Positions 32,637 to 45,400 of a stretch of 64,000 bases of DNA are shown in pieces. The DNA is from Stenogyne calaminthoides (taxonomy: Eukaryota > Streptophyta > Magnoliopsida > Lamiales > Lamiaceae): the NCBI GenBank assembly GCA_037126765.1, contig JBBCBC010000031.1, positions 3,357,638 to 3,421,637 on the forward strand, read 5' to 3'. Position numbers and translations under genes: made by a program. Under the pieces are notes generated by a model. The model was not told the DNA's origin and ran no database searches. It saw nothing but the letters and a program-made list of their open reading frames with translations. The stretch's first letter is position 1, and every line of letters starts with the position of its first letter.

Positions 32637-34741
32637 CTTGCCATGTTTGCTCGGAGAAGTCTGCATTCTCCACCTACTCTCCTGCTAAAGGGAGAAAGCT
32701 GTTTATGGGCAACCAGGCCTCGTCTGAAGCGGCTGGTGTTGGAACAGTTGTGCTGAAGCTGACCTCGGGGATGGAGCTGAAGCTGAATGATGTGCTGCAT
32801 GTCCCAGACATCCGAAAGAACTTGAACTCTGACTCGTTGTTAGTTAGTCACAAGTTTAAGTTAGTGTTTGAGTCTGACAAAGTTGTATTGAGTAAGTTTG
32901 GTATTTTTCTCGGGAAAGGCTATCTCGAGAATGGTTTATTCAAAATGTCAGTCATGGTTGTAAGCCGTAAAGGCAAAAACACTATTATCAATGAGAATGC
33001 TTCTACTTCTGTTTATATCGTTGAGTGTTCCTCTTTATGGCATTTTAGATTAGGACATGTTAATTTAAAATCTATAAAGCGTTTAGTAAATTTGAATTTA
33101 CTTAACATTGCAAACGTTGATACATCCAAAAGATGTGAGATATGTGTAGAAGCTAAAATGACTAAATTACCATTTAAATCTGTTGAAAGGAACACAACCC
33201 CTCTAGAATTAATTCACACGGATGTATGTGATTTAAAGTTTGTGCAAACTAGAGGTGGAAAAAAGTACTTTATTACTTTTATTGATGATTGCACTAGATT
33301 CTGCTACGTTTATCTTTTACGAAGTAAAGATGAAGCAATTGAAGCATTTAAACGTTACAAAACTGAAGTAGAGAATCAATTGAACACTAGAATTAAAACA
33401 ATTCGTAGTGATAGAGGTGGAGAGTATGTGGCTCCGTTTGAACAGTTATGTATTGATTCTGGCATCATACATCAAACGACAGCCCCTTACTCACCTCAAT
33501 CTAATGGTGTTGCGGAAAGAAATAACCGAACACTAAAAGAGATGATGAACGCTATGTTAATCAGCTCGGGTTTGCCTCAGAACTTGTGGGGGGAAGCTAT
33601 TCTGTCAGCTAACAACATTTTAAATAAGATTCCACTAAAAAGTAAGGATGAAACTCCTTATGAAATGTGGAAAAAGCGCAAACCATCCTACAAACACCTC
33701 AAAGTGTGGGGGTGTTTGGCTAAAGTTGAAGTGCCATTTCCTAAACAAGTGAGAATCGGACCTAAAGCGGTCGACTGCATCTTTATAGGATACACCTTCA
33801 ACAGTAGTGCTTATCTATTCTTGATTCACAAATCAGAGATACCCGATATGACAGTAGGCACTACAATAGAATCAATGAATGCTATATTCTTTGAAAATGT
33901 ATTCCCTTGTAGGGATAAAGAAGAAGTGAGTTCAAACAAACGAACACACGAAGAATCAGATGACACTGCAAATCCTTCCACTCAAGAGAGTGAAGAACCT
34001 AGACGCAGTAAACAAGCTAGAATTGATAAGACCTATGGTCCAAACTTTATCACTTACGTGTTGGAAGACGAACCTCAGTCTATCAAAGAAGCTATGCCCA
34101 GACCGGATGCTCCGCTCTGGAAAGAAGCTATTAATAGCGAATATGATTCAATTCTGCAAAATCACACGTGGGAGTTGGTTGACCTCCCAAAAGGTTGCAA
34201 GAACTTAGGATGCAAGTGGATCCTTAAAAGAAAATATAAAGCAGATGGATCAGTTGAAAAGTATAAAGCCCGTTTGGTTGCAAAGGGTTTTAAACAAAAG
34301 GAAGGGTATGATTTCTTTGACACCTATTCACTAGTTACGAGGATTACATCCATTCGTGTACTTATTGCGATTGCTACTTTGCACAATCTCGAAATACATC
34401 AGATGGATGTAAAGACTGCGTTTCTTAATGGTGAAATAGATGTTGAAATATATATGGATCAACCCGAGGGTTACATTACACCTGGAAATGAGAAAAAAGT
34501 GTGTAAACTCGTTCGATCACTGTATGGACTTAAACAAGCTCCTAAGCAGTGGCACTTGAAGTTTGATAACATCATGTTGTCAAATGGATTTCGAATTAAC
34601 GAATGTGATAAATGTGTTTATGTGAAAGAAACACCAAATGGCTTTGTTATCGTATGCTTATATGTCGATGACATGTTAATCATGGGTAACAATCACAATG
34701 CCATAGTTAATACGAAAAACATGTTCGAAACTTTGACATGA
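32637..34741 (+). pseudogene. Copia-1 protease-integrase-reverse transcriptase
   Basis: Continues the Gag-protease frame. The order is a protease remainder (LKLTSGMELKLNDVLHVPDI); the integrase zinc finger (WHFRLGHVN, CEICVEAK); the integrase core with D in HTDVC, D in RSDRGGEY and E in NGVAERNN; an intervening region ending in a Lys/Arg-Ser-rich linker; and RT (WILKRKYKADGSVEKYKARL, MDVKTAFLNGEID, SLYGLKQAPKQWH and the catalytic YVDD at 34661-34672). It stops at TGA 34739-34741 by a one-base frameshift, since KDMGLADVILGIKI follows in another frame. RT activity would end at this point. Confidence 0.9.
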
Positions 34742-35613
34742 AAGACATGGGATTAGCAGATGTGATTCTAGGAATCAAAATTGAGAGAAAATCAAATGGA
34801 ATCTCCCTAACACAATCTCATTACGTCGAGAGAGTGTTGAAGAAATTCAATGCATTTGATGATCCACCTGCTAAAACACCTCTGGAACACAATGTTCATC
34901 TGAAGAAGAACAGAGGAGAACCTGTGGCTCAGTTGGAATATGCAAGGATCATTGGGAGCGTGATGTATATTATGAATTGCACACGACCAGATCTTGCATG
35001 TGCAGTAAACAAGCTGAGCAGGTACACGAGCAATCCAAGTCACGAACATTAGAAAGCTCTTAAAAGGGTTCTAAGATACTTAAAGTACACCCTTGACCTT
35101 GGGCTACATTAGACGAGGTATCCAGCTGTACTTGAAGGGTACAACGATTCTAATTGGATATCGGATACAAAAGACTCATTTTCCACCAGTGGATATGTAT
35201 TCACTATTGAAGGAGCTACAATATCGTGGAAATCCACAAAACAGACGTGTATTGCCCGTTCCACAATGGAATCAAAATTCATCGCTTTAGATCAAACTGG
35301 TGAAGAAGCAGAATGACTTCGTAATTTTTTGGAAGACATTCCTTGTTGGAACAAACCTGTACCGTCGGTAATGGTACATTGTGACTGTCAAGCTGCTATA
35401 GGTAGAGCTTCGAACAGTATGTATAACGGAAAGTCGAGACATATCCGTTGTCGACATAACTCTGTTAGACATTTGATCTCAACTGGGGTTATAACCATTG
35501 ACTATGTAAGGTCAAAGGATAACATAGCGGATCCGCTCACCAAGAGCATATGCCGAGATCAAATGAATAAGCTGATAGAGGGAATGAGTTTGAAATCCAC
35601 AAAGAAAAACTGA
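34738..35613 (+). pseudogene. Copia-1 RT tail and RNase H remnant
   Basis: After the frameshift, 34738-35052 encodes the RT connection (MKDMGLADVILGIKIERKSN, GSVMYIMNCTRPDLACAVNK) to a TAG at 35050, where TGG (W) is expected after HEH. The RNase H domain then lies in pieces. 35093-35290 carries a shifted frame, and 35329-35613 has HCDCQAAIGRASNSMYNGKS and the closing DYVRSKDNIADPLTKS. Broken by frameshifts and stops. Confidence 0.8.
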
Positions 35614-36156
35614 AACAGTGGAAACCCAAGCATGATGACTGGAGATCCCAACAACTTGGTTCAAAAGGGAAAACTAAGTTGTGAATGTGAGATGCACAAC
35701 ACTTGAAAATCATGACCATTCCTGACAGCACTGAGTCAAGTGTTGAGAACCCGTAAAATGTGGTAAAGGTTAAGTCTTTGACTTTTAATGATTCCTAAAG
35801 GTCCAAATGGGACTGAGTATGACGGGATACTCGAGAGGAGATCACCTATGTAAATGAGAAGTGAGGGCCGCTTCGACCAAACATTTATGAAGCACAAAAG
35901 GGCGTCCATGGCCAAAACGGACAAAACTATGAGAACGAATCGGAGTCGAGACTGACTAGTGTCTGCACTGCCTGTAAGGTACACTAAGGCGGATTAGTTC
36001 AAGGCATTATGTCCACTATATCATAGTGTACCCGACAGTGCTGGGCTAAGGAAAGTTCAAAGCCACAAACTACTTTTCCTGAAGCAACAAAGTCTCAATT
36101 GAGCTGGAAGATGCTCCTGAATCCGTATAGATGCAATTTTCACTCATGTGGGGGAT

Positions 36157-38431
36157 TGTTGGAAATTTGGTTTTGAAAGTGTTCTAGCACTCATGTTTGA
36201 CCAAATTAATTGAGGAATTAAAACGTTGATTTTTGCAAATTCAACGTGACGAGATCGATCTACTCGCGGAGTAGATGATTGTGGTATATTTAATGTTTGT
36301 CCCGGAGGGAAAACCTATTTTGCGCGTGCGGAAGCAAGACTTTATCTTTCGGTGCATATAAAACAGGGGTGAGGGCAGAGTGCTCCAATTTTTCACTCTT
36401 TTTAAGCTCATGTGTTGTGTTTTGCTTATAACTAGATGCATATGACAAGTATAAACATAAAGCAAAGAAACAACACAAAGAATATATAGTGTTTTGACAA
36501 CCACCCTACATCCACTCTCCTCTCTAGGAAATTCCTTATCAACTTCGAGCTTTTCGACTACCTCTCAGTTTACTAACTCAACTCGCCCCGAGCTTTTCGA
36601 CTACTCCACGTAGTTTACTTACTCAACCCGACCACTGAGCTTTATTTACCTCAGGTTTACTAACTCAAACTCTTAGATGTTTAACGAGTTCACACTCCTT
36701 CGGGACTTATCACCCTCACTCGGGTTTGCCTAACAACTACCTCACTTCACCACTGGGTTTGGATTTGGTGTTGTCTCCAACTATGGTGAGATTTTCCCTT
36801 ACAATGGTTTAGCCTCAATGCTAAGGTTGGGAAAATCTCTCTAAGCTTATGATACATCGTGGGTTGCTTAGGTTGGGTTCTAGAACACTCTTTGAATATA
36901 TTTGTATATCTGCAGACTTGTGTTCTAGGGTGGGAAAGCTTAACTCTCTTTGGCTCTGTAGCATCGTTGCTATCTTTTTCGCACTTCCACACTACTGATA
37001 ATGAAGGAAGAACTTGTATTTATAGTGTGGATTTGAATGTTACCGTTGGAGAGAATCACATTCAAATCCATACTATTCTTTGTAAGTTCTGCGCAGTCTT
37101 TCTCAGGCGTTGTCTTCCTTTCGTGGTCCACGTCAGCTGGATTCCAACGGCTATATTCCTCAGCTTCAGTGCCTCGGAACATTCAGGATATACTGAGCAT
37201 TCAGTATATTACTGAGTCTTCAGTAATTACTGTGCCTTGATATTTCTCCGAAGTCTTCGTTCTCTCGTCTTGATTTCTCTCGAGTCTTCGTGTTCTCTGA
37301 GTCTTGAGATTCTCGGTATCCTCATGAGTCTTGATATCTCGTTTCTTCTTGAGTCTTGAAAACTAACTTTGTTCTATATCTGCCGACTATACACGGTGCA
37401 GATAATATCCTGAACACTCTAAAACTGAATCCTGACTCATCTATCAAGATTATCCTGAACATGTCATACTCAGGGGTTTTGGGATCTAATCAAAATCCTC
37501 TTTATTAAATTCATTTCCCAACATTTAATATCTCAAAAATGAATTTCAGTGAGTGAGAAATTAATTAAAGAAGATGAGACATTAATGCTCTAGTGAGAGA
37601 GTAATTAATGGGTGAGTATTGACCATGTGTAGTCTTCCCACTCATCCCACATTGGAAACTTAAAGGAAAGTTTACTAGTATAAATACAAGCTTGTAGTCA
37701 TGTTCTCCAAAATGGTGCATGGGGACCCTAACCATGAACCACACACGCGCACGCGCCCCGCCCGCCCGGCCCGGGTTCGTGGTTCTTGGCAATTGGGTTT
37801 TGGGTGGGCTTTGGGGCCCATCTATCTTTTTAGATAACCAAAATCTTAAATTGGGCCATTTATTTTTGGACTAAATGAATTGGGTGACCCATCCGGAATT
37901 GGGTCGGCCCAGGAGTCAAGACTTATCCATGCGCGGATTCAAGCTTATCCAGGATTTGAATTTTGAATTCGAATTAGAGGTTCGTCGAACCTGGACGTCT
38001 CATGCGGTCAAAACCGCCCAACTAGAATCGTGGATCATAACTGACCACGAAGTTCGTGGGCTTCCCACTTTTTCCTCAACCTCCCGGAGTTGGTTCCGTC
38101 TATATATAGTGACCCCTCATAATTTCTTCCAGTCACTTTTCTAAACCTACGAAAATCGACTCCCGCAATTCTGCGTACATACTTTCTTCCCTCTTTCTGC
38201 TCATACTCCGAATACGTTTGACGAGAGTATTATTTCAGTGGTGTTACTGATTTAATACTGTGAACCATTTTACCTTTTGGGACAATTACGCACGATCTTG
38301 TGAGCACTATCCAGGGCGTATTTTGTCTTGCGGGGAAAAGGGTGCGCCCTTGACTCGGTTCGTTTCTTTTTATGTGTTTATATTTTGTTTGTTTCGTGAA
38401 ACAGTGCAGTATCAGATTAAATATTTTAACA
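36157..38431 (+). repeat. 3' LTR of Copia-1, interrupted by a solo LTR
   Basis: 36157-36293 and 37524-38431 together form an LTR of about 1040 bp. Between them is a 1230-bp insertion. The left part starts TGTTGGAAATTTGGTTTTGA. The right part has a TATATATAG box at about 38100 and ends ATTTTAACA. Confidence 0.88.
36294..37523. mobile_element. Solo LTR inserted in the Copia-1 3' LTR
   Basis: 1230 bp from TGTTTGTCCCGG to TTTCCCAACA, flanked by TTTAA at 36289-36293 and 37524-37528. The 5' LTR of Copia-1 at the matching place is uninterrupted (GGTATATTTAATATCTC), so the empty site is visible in the same element. TG...CA ends and a 5-bp TSD are LTR features. No internal coding region or second LTR is present, so it is a solo LTR. 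The family is not known. Confidence 0.85.
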
Positions 38432-38436
38432 TCCCC

Positions 38437-38608
38437 CGCTATGATCACCACGGTCAGAGAAAACGAAATTCAAAAATTCATCTACTCCATCAGCAAATTC
38501 TTGACGCAATAAGCCATTGTGTTCTAAGTGATTGTACATCCAACTCCTATACATGTACATATTTCTGTATGTGAAAAAAGAAAGACGGTGTATCAGTACT
38601 TTTTTCAA
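38437..38608 (-). pseudogene. CACTA tnp2 transposase, N-terminal piece
   Basis: The minus-strand frame gives YRSWMYNHLEHNGLLRQEFA and DGVDEFLNFVFSDRGDHSG, the first half of the transposase-associated domain. Across the Copia-1 insertion it joins in frame to IRCPCNDCQN at 27240 when one TSD copy is removed. The start of the gene and the CACTA 5' end were not found between here and the galactinol synthase gene. Confidence 0.75.
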
Positions 38609-38951
38609 TCATAAATATGTATAATATATCAATAATTTTCACAAATAAATAACAAAATATATAGAATTAATAAATAAATAAATAGTTGAAATTTTATTTA
38701 TATACTCGCAAGGTATTAGTTTGAAACCCAAACAATATTATCATATCTAAAAGGTATTAGTTCGTATTCTAAAAGGTATTAGTTCGTATTCTAAAAGGTA
38801 CTAGTTACAAGAACTTGTGAACCAAGTACAATGAAAACTATTACATCAAAATATAAATCTTATATCAATAGACGAGACATGACCTTCTTTTACTTTAAAT
38901 AAATTGACATATGTTTTTCATAAATAAAATAACATAATAAAAGATAGAACA

Positions 38952-39027
<76 letters not shown>

Positions 39028-39250
39028 AAAAAAAGAATAGAACAAGATTATGCATAGAACTTAATTTGAATCGTTCTATACTATATTATATGTAAGAGAA
39101 ATTGGATTGAAAAAAATATATTAATTTTTACTTATTTATATCCCATTTTATATATGAAATCTTTTCATAAGAATTTTTATCATTTATTTATATCTTTTCC
39201 GAAATAAAAATACGAAAATGGGTGGCTTATTGTTAATTTGTCCTTATCAT
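38609..39250. other. AT-rich spacer with tandem repeat and (AT)n tract
   Basis: No gene. At about 38735-38812 a 22-bp unit (AAAAGGTATTAGTTCGTATT plus CT) occurs about three times. At about 38953-39020 is a nearly perfect (AT) tract of about 68 bp. The CACTA 5' end may lie in this stretch but no TAGTG-type end was seen. Confidence 0.6.
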
Positions 39251-39267
39251 GAGAATCTAGAACCAAC

Positions 39268-39375
39268 ATGCATGCACGCTCACTCCCATCTTTTCCACGT
39301 GTCACTCACTCCATTGCCTTCTTACACGTAACCTCTTCTCTACCTTAGCTCTCAAGGTTTTGCTCCTTATAAATA
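39268..39375 (+). promoter_or_regulatory. Galactinol synthase promoter: RY, ABRE/G-box and TATA elements
   Basis: CATGCATG (RY motif, bound by the B3 factors ABI3/FUS3/LEC2) lies at 39268-39275. CCACGTGTC (ABRE with G-box core) lies at 39295-39303. TATAAATA lies at 39368-39375, about 98 bp before the ATG. This arrangement would fit seed- and ABA/desiccation-responsive expression, known for several galactinol synthases. The motifs are seen; function is inferred. Confidence 0.6.
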
Positions 39376-39472
39376 TTTCCCACATGCATATCTCATCCAA
39401 TCACTACACGGTAAACGCTTTTAAAACAAAAAAGTAAACCTTCTTATTAAGCGGTTAGAAGGATCTAGAACA

Positions 39473-42400
39473 ATGGCTCCGGAGATTCCGAAATCAACGG
39501 TCACAAACGGGGCTGTTTTGATGAGGAACGGTGAGAATGAGGGTAGGTATGCTTACGTCACGTTCTTGGGTGGTGACGGAGATTATGTGAAAGGTGTTGT
39601 GGGGTTGGCGAAGGGGTTGAGAAAGGTGGCGGCGGGGTTTCCGTTGGTGGTGGCGGTTTTGCCGGACGTGCCGGAGGAGCACCGCCGTCTGCTGGTGGAG
39701 CAAGGGTGTCTCCTCCATGAGATTGAGCCGGTTTTTTCTCTGGCTAGTGGGGATGGGAGTGGGAGCCCGTTTGTTAGACCTTATTTTGCTCTTAATTATT
39801 GCAAGCTACGTCTTTGGGAAGTATAGCTAATTAATTAAGCACAAACTCTCGTATAATATTTGTTCTTGTTTTTACTTTGAAATGATTACCATTGTACTTA
39901 TAAATATATATCAATATTTTTATAAATTAATACTTATATGCTATTCACTGATCTCAATTTACAAGTGTTGTGATATTAGTGAGTTTGAATCATAAATAAT
40001 CCCATAATTTTGGTCTCAAAGAGATTTAGTCTCATAAGTTTGTTTGTCGCCGATTTAGTCCTAATAACTTTGACAATGTCCAATTTTAGTCCCAAATCGG
40101 CTGAAATAACGTTGTTTTGCCAGTTTTATTTAGGGCTTTTCGGCGGATATTATGACTTGACTGCCACATGTATTGTCACATGTATTTTTATGTGTGTGAT
40201 CAATTTTTGCCGTTAATTTTATTTTAATTTTAAGTTTAAAATTTTAATTATATATGCATGAAATTGCGGTTGTTAAAAAAAAAAAAATACACGTGGCAAT
40301 TCAGTCACAGCGTCCGCCGGAAAGCTCCAAATAATAACGGTAAAACGACGTTGTTTTGATCGATTTGAGACTAAAATTGGACAATGTCAAAGTTATTGGG
40401 ACTAAATCAATACCAAAAAAAATTATGGGACTAAATCTATTTGAGACCAAAATTATGAGACTATTTGTGATTCAAACTCGATATTAGTTGATAAGTTCCA
40501 TCGGATACCAACTCTTAGTTAAGCTTCCATGCATCTAACCTTGTTTGTTCTTGAGATCATTTTAATTAGTCGTTGAGTCAATATTAAATCATAAGTTACC
40601 AATTCTTAGTTGTTTGTTCTTGTGATCATTTTAATTAGTCATTAAAATTTGTGACATGTTATACTGAAATAACTTGTTGCATTGAAATTTGCGACGTGTT
40701 ATATCGAAACGTGCAATAAAATTAAATATTTATAAAATACACTAAAAAGTAGTGTACGGTGCACACAGGGCACAGGAGACCCATCTTTGGTCGAATTGAT
40801 TGTATAACTCACACGTACCTGCTTTCGAAACATAGTGGAACTAGGGTGGAGCCATCATTTTGCCCGATAGCAGAAAATTATCCTGCTATAAAATTTTTAC
40901 AAATTTTGGGCATAAATACAATAATTTCTCTGTTTATAAAAATTAAGGTTAATATAGGATACTGCAGTGGGTCTTGTATGTCCGGTGTGAGACACTCAGA
41001 CGCAACTCTAATTTGATATTATGAAAATTAAGATTATAGGATAATGCTATAAAGAGTCTCTTGTATGCTTAGTGAGCAATTTGTATGAAAGAACACTAAA
41101 TTAATATTTGAATCACATTTATCTTTAGAACTTAAAACGGGAAGGATTTCATTATACATAGATAGTCATTTAACATTGTAAAATAATTTGGAACTTGATT
41201 GGAACGGATTTCACTATCCATAGTCATATATATAATTACGTAGTAAAATAATTTGAAACACATAAACCAATCTCCACGTTATAAAATTGATGCATATAAT
41301 TTTTTTTTCTCGATTAATTCTTAGATGTAATGTGAACTAGTGAATTAATAATAGGATAGAAAAATTAAGATCGAAAAGGGAGAAGAGAAGGAACAATGAA
41401 AGTTTTGATAGTGTTTTAATTATTAAATTGGTATGTGGAATGTAGTTTGTGGAGTACAACAAAATGATATACATGGATGCAGACATTCAAGTTTTTGACA
41501 ACATAGACCACCTCTTCGATTTGCCGTGCGGCTACTTCTACGGCGTGGTCGACTGCTTATGCGATATGTACGCTCCCCGTCCCTGTGCCCAGAAGCTCCC
41601 CTGGCCCGACGTGCTAGGGCCCGAGCCCCGTTTCTACTTCAATGGTGGCATGTTCGTGTTCGAGCCCAAGTTGACTACCTACCATGAATTGATGACCACC
41701 CTTAAGGTCACACCTCCCACCCCCTTTGCTGAGCAGGTATTAATTAATTGAGTATGAGATTGGTCATTGGAAGTGATCATATATATACCTTGATCAACAA
41801 TAAGATATACTATATTTTGGTTTTCTATGATTTAGGACAAATTATTCTAATGAATAAGATATACTCCACCGTCCCCCAAAAGTATGTTCAGATGGCTGAA
41901 ACAGGTTTTATGGAAAGGTAGATTAAATAAGTCTATGAACACTATTTTTTTTTTAATTTTCATAGTCTAATAATCACTTAATTAAGTTATCATTATACTT
42001 TACTTACATTTAATTATGTTATTCATAAATGGACTTAATCTACCTTTCCGTAAAACCTATTTCAACCCTTTGAGCATACTTATGGGCATTATACTTTATT
42101 TACATTTAATTATGTTATTCATAAATGAACTTAATCTACCTTTCCGTAAAACATGTTTCAACCCTCTGAGCATACTTATGGGGGGACGGAGGGAGTACTA
42201 TATTTTGACTTTCTAAGATCTAGGACAAATTATTCTATGAAACTTGTTGAGTGCATGAAATTGAATTCGTACTAATATCATAATACTCATTCATTGATTA
42301 ATAGTAATACCATAATATTGATCATTCGGTGATATTGTAATATATACACGCATATTTATGGTATTAGTTTATGTTGGGGTTATACTGGAAAGTATGCTTT

Positions 42401-45400
42401 TACTTTGTATAACCAAACTGAATTTCTGTCTTATTTACTGAAATAAATTATTTATCACTAATGTTTTAAATATCATTGAATGTTACATATATTTACTGCA
42501 TAACTGTTCAATAAATAGTACGTGTTACATTGTAGTTAATTTAGTGATACCAAATCACAGAAGATTAAATTAACAGTTCATTGTAACCAAAAGTACACCA
42601 TTCACGACCTAGATGAAAATGAACAATTCATCGTGAAAGGTTGAAGTGTAAGGCTCAGATTGGCTTGTCTTGACCAAGAGATTACACTAGTGCATGACTG
42701 ATGCACTGAATAGGACCTACAGGAGGACAAATTCTTCAGCACTGAACTAGGAAGAATTAGACCTCAGTGGTTCGTTATTTCTTAATCTTCGTCCCTTGAA
42801 TAGGATCGCGTGTGGTTAGTAATTATTGCTTTGACTTATTACGGGTAGAGAATCAACGAGATTCAATACTTTATATCTTGGGCAATATTATTGGTCACAT
42901 GCGATTGCTAAGATTTAATACGAAGAATCGTGTGCAAGTACACTTGTTCGATTTGTCCCCTTGGGAGGTTCATAAGATTTATCATACCAAATCTTGCAAG
43001 TGGAACTAGTTTCCGGTATGGATAATAATGTTGAACCGTTCCTTAACCAAGGACAAAAGATATTAATTAATGGAAAGCTATTTCAGTGGCTTGAATTAAT
43101 TAATGGGCTAGATAATCTTAAACACGGGAAATAATAACCGGGAGCCATATTAACAGTAATATGGGTTAAGATGGATAGTGCAATATTAATTATGTAGTGG
43201 GATTAATTAATATTTATGGGCTTGAATAATATTGTGGCTCAATATTAGATATTCAAAGTCCATTAGAAGGTCAAATCTTAATTCTCCTAAAGGCCCCTCA
43301 AGTAGCCCAAACATAATGTCCATAATGTCCAGTAACTGAAAAATGTGTTTAAAATAAAATAAATTATTGTTGCCTAATTTTCCTAAAAGTTTTGAAAATA
43401 ATAAATAAAAGAGGGAGAAAGATTTTCTTTGAATTTTGTTATGGAATGTAGATAAGTATTCTTGGAATACAAGATTATCTCATTAAATTCAAGAAATCTC
43501 CCACTTGGTTATTTATTAAGCATATTCTAAATTTATGAATAAATAAGGAGAGGAAAGATTTTCTTGATTTTCTTGAAAATATATTTTGGAAGATATGTAT
43601 TCTTGGAATACAAGAATATCTCATAAATTCAAGAAGATCCAAATCTTGGATTCCTACTCCTTATTTTTCGAAAAATACCATAACAAGAGGAGTTGAGATT
43701 TTTGTGGAATATTTAATTATGGAGAAAATAATATATGAGATATATTCAAGATTTCTTGGAGATCAAGAAAAAGATTTTCCCATCTTTATTTCCACCTAAA
43801 ATTTCGACCAACCCCTCATTATAAATAGGGGATTAATGTTTCATCCCCAGGTGAACACGAAAATTGGTTTTTCGGAAAAATATCAGCGTCGATGAAATAT
43901 CAAATATTTTGAAACGTCGACAGATTGTGTATTTTCGAAAAACCTCAATTGTGAGTGTGCAATTTCATGTGTTGGAAAAATTAGAAATTCACAAATGTGG
44001 TGCAACATAATTTTATTTTTCCTTTTGTTAAATTGTTCGCGAGTTCCTTCCACCGGATTGTTGAACAAGGGCAAGGGAATACTTGAGAAGGCTTTTTGGT
44101 GTGTTCGTGTGAACGGGATCCATCTTCTCAACGGTTGTCACTCCGAGAGGTTAGTTCACATAAACCAGTAGCAATTTCGCATGCGTAGGATTTATGTGAA
44201 CTGTTTATATGCATGATTTGTTGTTGAATTATTATTTGAATTAATATATGATTAATTCATCCTAGTAATAATTGTTAGAATTAAATTTGTATTTAAATAT
44301 TCATCCCGAATAGATCCGGGCAATTAATTCCCCAACAAATGGTATCAGAGCCTCGGTTTCGGGCTCTGAATTTTAAATTGTAATTTAATTCGTTTTCATT
44401 AAATTTGAAATTGGATAGTAGAATTGCTAGATCTTTTTTGCAGGTATCCAATTTTCATGGAATTTAATGTGTTTATTTATGCATGCATATAAATTGTGGT
44501 TTTTAATTCGACTCGTTCGAATTCGTTTTGCCTCGTGAGAAAATTCACGAGTAGATTAGGATTTGTTTGATTCGTTCAATGTAATAGACTAGTCTAGATC
44601 TAGGTTTATTTATTTATCGTAAATAAATTGAAACCGGATCGTGAGCCAAGACGAAAACGATGAATTAAAGATGAATGGATCCGAAACCGGAGCGATGCGG
44701 CGCCGGGGCAAGGCCGAGGGCCGAAATACACTGATCGCAGCCTAACCGCGACATGGGCGCTGCGAAGACTGCGGCGCGATCAAAGGGCAGACGCGGGCGA
44801 GGAGGGCACGCCAAAGACACGCGATGCAAAGTGAGGCGGGGCGAGACGGGCGAGGCGGCACGCGAGGCGGGTCGGGGCGGGCGCCGCGATACCACAGGGG
44901 GACGCTGCTGGAATGCGCGACGCCTGCCGAGATCCGGCCGAGGGTCGCCGAGCGAGACGCGGTACCGGTAAGCTTTGGCTACATACAAGATTTAACGCCA
45001 CTCGACACGTCCGGGAGTGCTAAGCCGCACTCCCACCATGAAGGCTGGTCGAAGTGACGCTACTTGACGCGGTGAACCTTTCGAGACGAACGGCGAAGGC
45101 GAAGAAGATGATTTCTCGAGATCAAGACATGACAAAAATTAACCGTGACAATGGGATATATGTGCCCAATATGTTTAATTTTGTTTTGATCTTTATGCAT
45201 TATTTTATGCTTATTTAATTTGTGTTTAAATTTGCGATGCATGAGAAAATGTTTTGAAAAATCTCACTTTCGAAAATTACTAAGTATGCTTAAACAATTA
45301 ATTGATAATTTTATTCCGGATAATAAAATTGAATTAATTTTGACCTCCATGATTTATTTATTTGTGAATTATTTTGGAGAAATTCCCCCCACGGGACGGT

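Larger units (their letters stand above)
27250..38431 (+). mobile_element. Ty1/Copia LTR retrotransposon (Copia-1), with two nested insertions
   Basis: The left end TGTTAAAAATTTGG and the right end ATTTTAACA are flanked by TCCCC at 27245-27249 and 38432-38436, a perfect 5-bp TSD. LTRs are at 27250-27886 and 36157-38431 (the latter interrupted). A polypurine tract (TGTGGGGGAT) precedes the 3' LTR. The internal order Gag, protease, integrase, RT, RNase H identifies Copia. With the inner insertion removed, the Gag to RT frame is continuous from 27927 to the frameshift at about 34739. It lies inside the transposase-associated domain of the CACTA tnp2 gene. Confidence 0.93.

Noticed and set aside
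36241..37240. Several 60-118 codon ORFs on both strands in the Copia-1 3' LTR insertion
   Set aside because: The insertion has LTR ends and a TSD but no recognisable protein domain; these ORFs overlap each other on opposite strands.
44665..45057. Overlapping Arg/Ala/Gly-rich ORFs on both strands in the GC-rich island
   Set aside because: They arise because GC-rich sequence has few stop codons; none shows a domain, and they lie inside a decayed Copia leader.
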